This document shows, in pieces, positions 6,435 through 10,179 of a stretch of DNA of 10,179 bases. Positions within the stretch are counted from its first letter, which is position 1, and the number at the start of each line of letters is the position of its first letter. This stretch comes from DATKZH01 sp964475955. Lineage in GTDB: Bacteria; Planctomycetota; Planctomycetia; Pirellulales; Thermoguttaceae. Made by a program: the position numbers and the translations under genes. The DNA lies in the NCBI GenBank assembly GCA_964475955.1, contig CAYYZY010000255.1:1-10179 (forward strand), given 5' to 3'. The notes below the pieces were generated by a model that saw only the letters and a program-made list of their open reading frames with translations, was not told where the DNA came from and ran no database searches.

Positions 6435-7568
6435 ATGAGAAGGTGGATCTGTTTTGGCGTCGTGACGCTCGTCGCGACGTGCGGTGCCCTCCTGTCCACG
6501 TGGGCGGGGGAGTCGGCGAGATCGAGCCGTCCCGAGGCCTCGGCTACGGCGGCCTCGGCTACGGCACAGTCGGTCACCATCTTCCCCATTGTATTGAACT
6601 CCGGGCAGCCGAGCGACGGCGTGGCTCCCGAGATGCCGAAGAAACTGGCCGAATTGGTCGGGCTGATGCTCGAACGGGGGGGCGTCAAGGAGATCGAGAT
6701 CGCCGAGACGCGGTTCACGCCCGCCGGCGAGGCCGATCTGGGCAAGCTGGCCGAGGCGTTCGGCAGCTTCGTGCGATCGCAGAACCTCCAAACCGAGTAC
6801 GCACTGTTCGGCCAGTTCATCGGAACGCCGGCTGAGGGGGTCGAGGAGATCCGGCTCGTGGCCGCCGATCGCGAAGGGAGAGTCGTTCTGTCGGAGCGAC
6901 GCAACCGGCGGCAGCTCGCGCAGCCCGCGCAGGAGAAGGTCGGCCCGATGATCGCCGGCTACCAGCTCGTCCGCCGGCTCCAGGGCGTATGGGGATTGGC
7001 CGACCCCAATCGGAAGGATGCGCCCGAGGGCAAGATGGCCAGGCGCTGGGCCGAGAAGTCGGGGCTTCCGCCGAAGGAAGAACTGGAGGCGATCGAGTCG
7101 CGCCGCGACCATCTCAAGAAGCAGGCCGAGAAGAGCACGGTCGCCGTCTACCCGGTGCGGGTGGCCGGCAAGGGCGACGAGCAGGCCGCCGCCGAGCTTG
7201 CGGAAATGCTCGACCAGAAGGGCTTCGCCGGCGCGGAGGCGGCCGGCACCGACCCGAAGCTCAGCATCCAGCCCAACACGAACCAATTGCGGATCGCCTG
7301 GGACCTCGCCCGGGCGTTCCGGGAATTCCTGCGCGAGAACCCGCCGCAGGCCGACTACGCCCTGCTGGCCGACTACGGCATCGGGCGCACGCCCGACGGG
7401 AAGACGCACGTCGGCGGCCTGCAGTTCGTGCTCTGCGACCGCCGTGGCAACTGGGTCGTGGTCAGCCTGCGCAACTCCCACCACGCCGACTTCCGCCGGA
7501 TCGGCCCCCGGTCGCCCGGCGACTGCAATCGCCTGGTCGCCGAAGCCGTCGCCGCCGAGCTGCGCTAG
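6435..7568 (+). CDS. Exported protein of unknown function with two diverged copies of one domain
   Basis: I do not recognise the family. The 377-residue product starts with a Sec-type signal (MRRWICFGVVTLVATCGALL, cut near 24-26), then an Ala/Ser/Thr linker with a 5-residue tandem repeat (36-45). Two similar segments follow. Copy 1 (about 46-183): SVTIFPIVL, LAELVGLMLERGG, LGKLAEAFGSFVRSQ, TEYALFGQFIG, IRLVAADREGRVVLSERRN, GPMIAGYQLVRRL. Copy 2 (about 234-377): STVAVYPVRV, AAELAEMLDQKGF, LRIAWDLARAFREFLREN, ADYALLADYGIG, LQFVLCDRRGNWVVVSLRN, GPRSPGDCNRLVAEA. Order and spacing of the alternating strands and helices are kept. A charged helical linker (196-233) joins them. Alternating beta and alpha elements suggest a Rossmann-like or TolB-N/LpoB-like fold, which is a guess. 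It is probably periplasmic and stands alone. Confidence 0.85.
   Translation: MRRWICFGVVTLVATCGALLSTWAGESARSSRPEASATAASATAQSVTIFPIVLNSGQPSDGVAPEMPKKLAELVGLMLERGGVKEIEIAETRFTPAGEADLGKLAEAFGSFVRSQNLQTEYALFGQFIGTPAEGVEEIRLVAADREGRVVLSERRNRRQLAQPAQEKVGPMIAGYQLVRRLQGVWGLADPNRKDAPEGKMARRWAEKSGLPPKEELEAIESRRDHLKKQAEKSTVAVYPVRVAGKGDEQAAAELAEMLDQKGFAGAEAAGTDPKLSIQPNTNQLRIAWDLARAFREFLRENPPQADYALLADYGIGRTPDGKTHVGGLQFVLCDRRGNWVVVSLRNSHHADFRRIGPRSPGDCNRLVAEAVAAELR
6536..6565 (+). repeat. Perfect 15-bp tandem duplication
   Basis: GGCCTCGGCTACGGC occurs twice without a gap or mismatch (6536-6550, 6551-6565). It keeps frame and encodes ASATA-ASATA in the linker behind the signal peptide. Perfect identity suggests a recent slippage event. 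Confidence 0.9.
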
Positions 7569-7580
7569 TACTACAGCGCA
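7561..7580 (+). terminator. Small hairpin over the stop codon
   Basis: TGCGCT (7561-7566) and AGCGCA (7575-7580) are complementary with an 8-nt loop that includes most of the TAG stop region. No T-tract follows. The rest of the 159-nt convergent gap (7569-7727) shows only a 5-bp stem near 7642-7657 and nothing else I can name. Confidence 0.25.
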
Positions 7581-7727
7581 AGATCGACCAACGGCCGACT
7601 TCGACGTGAAGCGGGGCAAAACGCCTGATCATTTGGGAAATCTGGACACCGCTCCAGGCTGCCGAATCCCGCATCCGAGCCGAACCTGCCCTGTCGTATT
7701 AGGCCGGATCGCGCCAAGGCAACAAGA

Positions 7728-8783
7728 TCAGAACTCGCCGAGCGTCTCGCCGCCCTTCCGGGTGCCCAGGAACTGGTAGGTCTTCGTGTCGATCGTCTCC
7801 GAGATGAAGCGAACCGAGCCGTCGACCAGCGCGTGGTTGGCCCCGCCGGGATGGTAGCTTCGAGCGGGGAACACGCCGTCGCTGTCGCCCCATCCGCAGC
7901 CGGAGCATTCCTGGCACGTGGGATACTTCCAGTTGGGCGGAGCGATGGTGTTGAACACGGTCTGCCAGGGCAGGCCCGAAGCCCATTCACGCCCCGTGTG
8001 GCTGTGGTGGTTGTCCATGGCGGCCTCGCAGGCCACGCCCTGCTGGTCCACCTCGGCCGCCGACGGCAGCTCGAAGGGGCCCACGCGTCCGACGCCGCGC
8101 GCCACGTCGCCCGGCGAGTACTTGCCGTTGTCCTCGTCCCCCAAACGGTGCTCGCCCACCATGATCGTGTTCGAGGTGCCGTCCCGCACGTCGCTGATCG
8201 CGCGCTCCCAGCCGCGGCTGAACACGCCGTTCGACTCGCTGTTGCTCCCGTTCCAGCCGCGATTGGCCCCCGCGCAAACCGGGTAGTTGTTGTTGCCGGT
8301 GCTCGCGCCCGCGTTCGAGCTGTCCGACGGGCAGAGGAACCCCTGGATCCGCGTGCGACGGATGTTCGTGTAGTACCCGTCGCGCCAGCATTCGACCGCC
8401 GCCGTGGGCGTCGCGGTTTGGCACAACTGCTTGACCGTGTCGTAAACCGCCTGCTGTTCGACGTAGGGGAGCAGCATCGTATGCGCGCTCCAGCCCTCCC
8501 ACGTGCTGCACGGCGTCGTCGTATAGCTGTACCGCGGGAAGGTCTTGTACACGTCGTGATAATTGTGCAGGGCCAGCCCGATCTGCTTGAGGTTGTTCGT
8601 GCACTGGCTCCGCCTGGCTGCCTCCCGTGCCGCCTGGACCGCCGGCAAGAGCAGCGCGATGAGGATCCCGATGATCGCAATCACGACCAGAAGTTCGACC
8701 AACGTAAAGCCGTGTTGCCGCGCTCCGCGCACGCCGCGGTCCTTTCGCGCGCGTTCCAACTTCTGAAGGGGGGCCGTCGTCAT
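7728..8783 (-). CDS. DUF1559 domain protein with type IV prepilin N terminus
   Basis: 351 residues from ATG 8783. A basic leader (1-25) ends in the prepilin peptidase site HG/FTLVE (G25, F26, E30), followed by the hydrophobic helix LLVVIAIIGILIALLLPAVQ (31-50) and AAREAARRSQCTNNLKQIGL, the usual start of planctomycete DUF1559 proteins. The globular part holds GFLCPSD (148-154), RDGTSNTIMVGE (200-211) and the C-terminal HPGGANHALVDGSVRF (311-326), all typical. Cysteine pairs at 290, 293 and 296 (CQECSGC) add a possible metal or disulfide site. These proteins are abundant paralogs in Planctomycetes; they look like major pseudopilins of a type II secretion or pilus-like system, but function is unproven. 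A TTG at 8798 in frame is an alternative start; ATG fits the usual leader better. No strong ribosome site is visible. The leader region has repeated hairpins. Confidence 0.93.
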   Translation of the reverse strand: MTTAPLQKLERARKDRGVRGARQHGFTLVELLVVIAIIGILIALLLPAVQAAREAARRSQCTNNLKQIGLALHNYHDVYKTFPRYSYTTTPCSTWEGWSAHTMLLPYVEQQAVYDTVKQLCQTATPTAAVECWRDGYYTNIRRTRIQGFLCPSDSSNAGASTGNNNYPVCAGANRGWNGSNSESNGVFSRGWERAISDVRDGTSNTIMVGEHRLGDEDNGKYSPGDVARGVGRVGPFELPSAAEVDQQGVACEAAMDNHHSHTGREWASGLPWQTVFNTIAPPNWKYPTCQECSGCGWGDSDGVFPARSYHPGGANHALVDGSVRFISETIDTKTYQFLGTRKGGETLGEF

Positions 8784-8834
8784 GAAATCGTCTCTCAAAG
8801 AAGGGGTGGGTGGTGCTCGATGAGCGCGAAGGAT

Positions 8835-8917
8835 CCGGGCCTTCGGAACAGGCCCGGGAGGACGCCGCCCTTGCGCGGACCCCTCCGCAGAACCAATCTG
8901 CGGAGTCGCCGCCCTTG
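8835..8917 (-). promoter_or_regulatory. Repeated hairpin leader before DUF1559
   Basis: On the minus strand the order is CAAGGGCGGCG (8917-8907), hairpin A with 9-bp perfect stem CTCCGCAGA/TCTGCGGAG and 5-nt loop (8905-8883), CAAGGGCGGCG again (8873-8863), hairpin B with 8-bp perfect stem CCGGGCCT/AGGCCCGG and 7-nt loop (8857-8835). Thus an 11-nt box plus hairpin occurs twice, while the two stems share no sequence. Covariation-like stem difference with conserved box is what a tandem structured RNA would show. It ends about 52 nt before the DUF1559 start, so it probably lies in its 5' leader, if transcription starts upstream of 8917. It matches no riboswitch class I can recognise. Confidence 0.5.
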
Positions 8918-8994
8918 TGGACAGGGAAATTGTTCAGAAAGTCCCGGCAGCACGTCCCTTGAGGGCGACCCGGCGATCGATCACCCACGCCAAC

Positions 8995-9008
8995 GCGCGA
9001 ATTCGCGC
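8995..9008. repeat. 14-bp perfect palindrome
   Basis: GCGCGAATTCGCGC is fully self-complementary and lies 131 nt before the sigma-factor start and 212 nt before DUF1559. The placement suits an operator for a dimeric regulator of either gene, but no regulator is known from the window. Confidence 0.4.
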
Positions 9009-9138
9009 TACGGAACACGCTTGTGGGGGGGGCTGTGCCCTTCCCAAGAGGCGCCTTGTCGGCTTCTTTGTGCGAATTGGACGGCTGACGGGCGCCGCGC
9101 CGTTGACCGAAACCACCCAAAGAGTTAGGGGTTAGAGT

Positions 9139-9810
9139 ATGAGGTCACGGAGCGGGGCGGGGGATGAAGAGGCGATGGCGGAACCGAGCCAAGACTGGGA
9201 AGCGTTGCTGGTGCGCATCCGAACCGGCGGCCAGGCGGCCCTGGCCGAGTTGTTCACGCAGAACCGGTCTCGGCTGCGGCGGATGGTCGACGCGCGTCTG
9301 GATCGTCGGGTGGCGAGGCGCGTGGACCCCTCGGACGTGTTACAGGAGGCATTCCTCGACGCGTCGCGCCAACTCGGCGGCTACCTGGCCGACGCCCGCA
9401 TGCCCCCGTTCCTCTGGCTGCGGCTGCTGACCGGCCGGCGGCTGATGGCGATTCACCGCCGTCACCTGAGCGCCCAAATGCGCGACGTCACCCAGGAGAC
9501 TCACCTGCGCGGCGACTGGGTGCCCGGGGCCGATGCCGAGTCGCTCTCCTGCTACCTGGCAGCCGGGCTGACCAGCCCCAGCCATGCGGTCGCGCGCCTG
9601 GAGCTTCAGTCGCGATTGCAGGAGTTGCTTTGCGGCCTGGCCCCCCTGGATCGGGAAATCCTGTCGCTTCGGCACTTCGAGGAACTCTCCAACGACGAGG
9701 CATCGGAGGAGTTGGGGATCAGCAAGTTCGCCGCCAGCAAGCGCTACGTTCGCGCCTTGGAGCGTCTGAGGAAGGCGCTGGCGCAGGTGCCGGGGCTTTT
9801 GGAGGAATGA
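9139..9810 (+). CDS. ECF-type sigma-70 family RNA polymerase sigma factor
   Basis: 223 residues from ATG 9139. Sigma region 2 spans about 33-110: FTQNRSRLRRMVDARLDRRV, RVDPSDVLQEAFLDAS (61-76, core RNA polymerase contact) and FLWLRLLTGRRLMAIHRRHL (91-110, -10 recognition). A 45-residue linker follows, then region 4 at about 155-213: LAPLDREILSLRHFEELSND and the helix-turn-helix DEASEELGISKFAASKRYVRALERLRKAL. The RVDPSDVLQEAF form and a kinase directly behind it mark the planctomycete ECF-STK type, where the kinase is thought to control the sigma factor. No separate anti-sigma gene is seen. Start is uncertain: ATG 9175 would drop 12 weakly typical residues; neither has a clear ribosome site. 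The stop overlaps the kinase's ribosome binding site, so both are co-translated. Confidence 0.93.
   Translation: MRSRSGAGDEEAMAEPSQDWEALLVRIRTGGQAALAELFTQNRSRLRRMVDARLDRRVARRVDPSDVLQEAFLDASRQLGGYLADARMPPFLWLRLLTGRRLMAIHRRHLSAQMRDVTQETHLRGDWVPGADAESLSCYLAAGLTSPSHAVARLELQSRLQELLCGLAPLDREILSLRHFEELSNDEASEELGISKFAASKRYVRALERLRKALAQVPGLLEE
9801..9806 (+). promoter_or_regulatory. Ribosome binding site of the kinase gene inside sigma gene end
   Basis: GGAGGA is formed by the last Glu codons of the sigma factor and stands 10 nt before ATG 9817. It supports the kinase start and translational coupling. Confidence 0.7.
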
Positions 9811-9816
9811 TCCACG

Positions 9817-10179
9817 ATGTACGACTTGGGAGGGACCGGCGGCGCCGAAAGCGGCGCCGCTTCACCTGGCGCTCGGCGCCCGGAGGCGTGCAGTGGGGCC
9901 GGCGACGTCGGCTGCCAGCAAGACCCGTTCGCCGAACTGGTCGAAGATTACCTTGGCCGCTATCGCCAGGGCGAATGCCCGTCCGTGGCGGAGTACGCGG
10001 CGCGCCATCCGGAGTGTGCCGAACGGATTCGGGAACTCTTCCCCGCGCTTCTGGTGATCGAGCGGCTGAAGCCCGCTTCGTCGAAGTGGCAGGACGACCG
10101 ACAAGCGGCTTGCAGCCTGCCGGGCCGGCTGCCCGCGCGGCTGGGCGACTTCCGGATCCTCCGGGAGCGGGGCCGGGGC
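9817..10179 (+). CDS. Ser/Thr protein kinase, N-terminal 121 residues (partial)
   Basis: The reading frame is open to the window edge. Residues 1-36 are a low-complexity Gly/Ala lead; 37-86 (DPFAELVEDYLGRYRQGECP, then SVAEYAARHPECAERIRELFPALLVIERLKP) is the conserved planctomycete segment in front of kinase domains, with PSVAEYAARHPE as its mark. Residues 109-121 (LGDFRILRERGRG) are the beginning of the kinase domain, cut within the glycine-rich ATP loop; the catalytic core, any membrane segment and sensor domain lie beyond the window. Four cysteines (25, 33, 54, 67 and 99) are spread over this part. As partner of the preceding sigma factor it probably belongs to the ECF-STK signalling type. 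The N-terminal segment's role is unknown. Kinase identity rests on the short conserved stretches only, but both are typical. Confidence 0.88.
   Translation, partial: MYDLGGTGGAESGAASPGARRPEACSGAGDVGCQQDPFAELVEDYLGRYRQGECPSVAEYAARHPECAERIRELFPALLVIERLKPASSKWQDDRQAACSLPGRLPARLGDFRILRERGRG
9839..9860 (+). repeat. Strong hairpin in the kinase translation start region
   Basis: GGCGGCGCCG-type arm 9839-9847 pairs perfectly with 9852-9860 around an AAAG loop, 9 bp all G-C. It begins 20 nt after the kinase ATG, within the zone covered by an initiating ribosome's leading edge, so it could lower kinase translation relative to sigma factor. It may also be chance in GC-rich DNA. Confidence 0.45.

Larger units (their letters stand above)
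8784..9138. other. Divergent upstream region of DUF1559 and sigma-factor genes
   Basis: This 355-nt stretch has no gene I trust. From left to right it holds two perfect hairpins with direct-repeat flanks (8835-8917), a 14-bp palindrome (8995-9008), a run of eight G (9025-9032) and a TTGACC (9103-9108), a -35-like hexamer upstream of the sigma gene. No good -10 box follows at 17 nt (TAGGGG); thus the sigma promoter is unproven and may be a non-housekeeping type. Confidence 0.5.

Noticed and set aside
6294..7619. 441-codon minus-strand open frame
   Set aside because: Antisense to the duplicated-domain gene; its regular sequence only mirrors the codons of the real gene.
8835..8917. Known riboswitch (c-di-GMP, cobalamin, SAM) before DUF1559
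   Set aside because: None of the conserved core sequences of these classes can be found; kept only as an unclassified structured leader.
7833..9128. 431-codon plus-strand frame crossing the DUF1559 gene and its leader
   Set aside because: The DUF1559 gene on the other strand is certain by motif; this frame has no recognisable feature.
9103..9131. Housekeeping promoter TTGACC-17-TAGGGG for the sigma gene
   Set aside because: The -35 is fair but the -10 is poor, and the start would fall at or inside the first ATG; not called as a promoter.

Overview
The window reads as chromosomal DNA of a GC-rich planctomycete (Planctomycetota, probably Pirellulales-like). Three observations point there: a DUF1559 pseudopilin-like protein with the FTLVELLVVIAIIG prepilin start, a sigma-70/ECF factor followed 6 nt later by a Ser/Thr protein kinase (the ECF-STK pairing common in this phylum), and several Tat- or Sec-exported proteins in short, mostly single-gene units of alternating orientation. 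No mobile element, CRISPR array, tRNA or rRNA was seen. Taxonomy is inferred from protein families only.

Layout. Position 1-54 holds nested inverted repeats just beyond the end of a minus-strand unit. That unit (3645 down to 84) encodes a secreted GH115-like glycoside hydrolase and, 13 nt downstream, a Tat-exported FAD-dependent oxidoreductase. After a 366-nt upstream region comes a plus-strand outer-membrane-type protein (4012-5037) with a cysteine hexapeptide repeat. It converges with a minus-strand Tat-exported DUF362 protein (5141-6319). A 115-nt divergent promoter region separates DUF362 from a plus-strand exported protein of unknown function (6435-7568), built of two diverged copies of one domain. 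This converges with the minus-strand DUF1559 gene (7728-8783), whose upstream region carries a direct-repeated pair of perfect hairpins. The last unit is the plus-strand sigma factor (9139-9810) and the 5' part of its partner kinase (9817 to the window edge).

How the genes fit together. The best supported functional unit is GH115 plus oxidoreductase, probably extracytoplasmic processing of uronate-bearing polysaccharide; the oxidoreductase's part is inference. Sigma factor and kinase very likely form one signalling module. OMP, DUF362, duplicated-domain protein and DUF1559 are probably independent envelope or surface proteins. I see no clear new defence or biosynthetic system. The most novel items are the duplicated-domain exported protein, the repeated hairpin leader before DUF1559, the cysteine hexapeptide repeat, and the alternating inverted-repeat array at the left edge.
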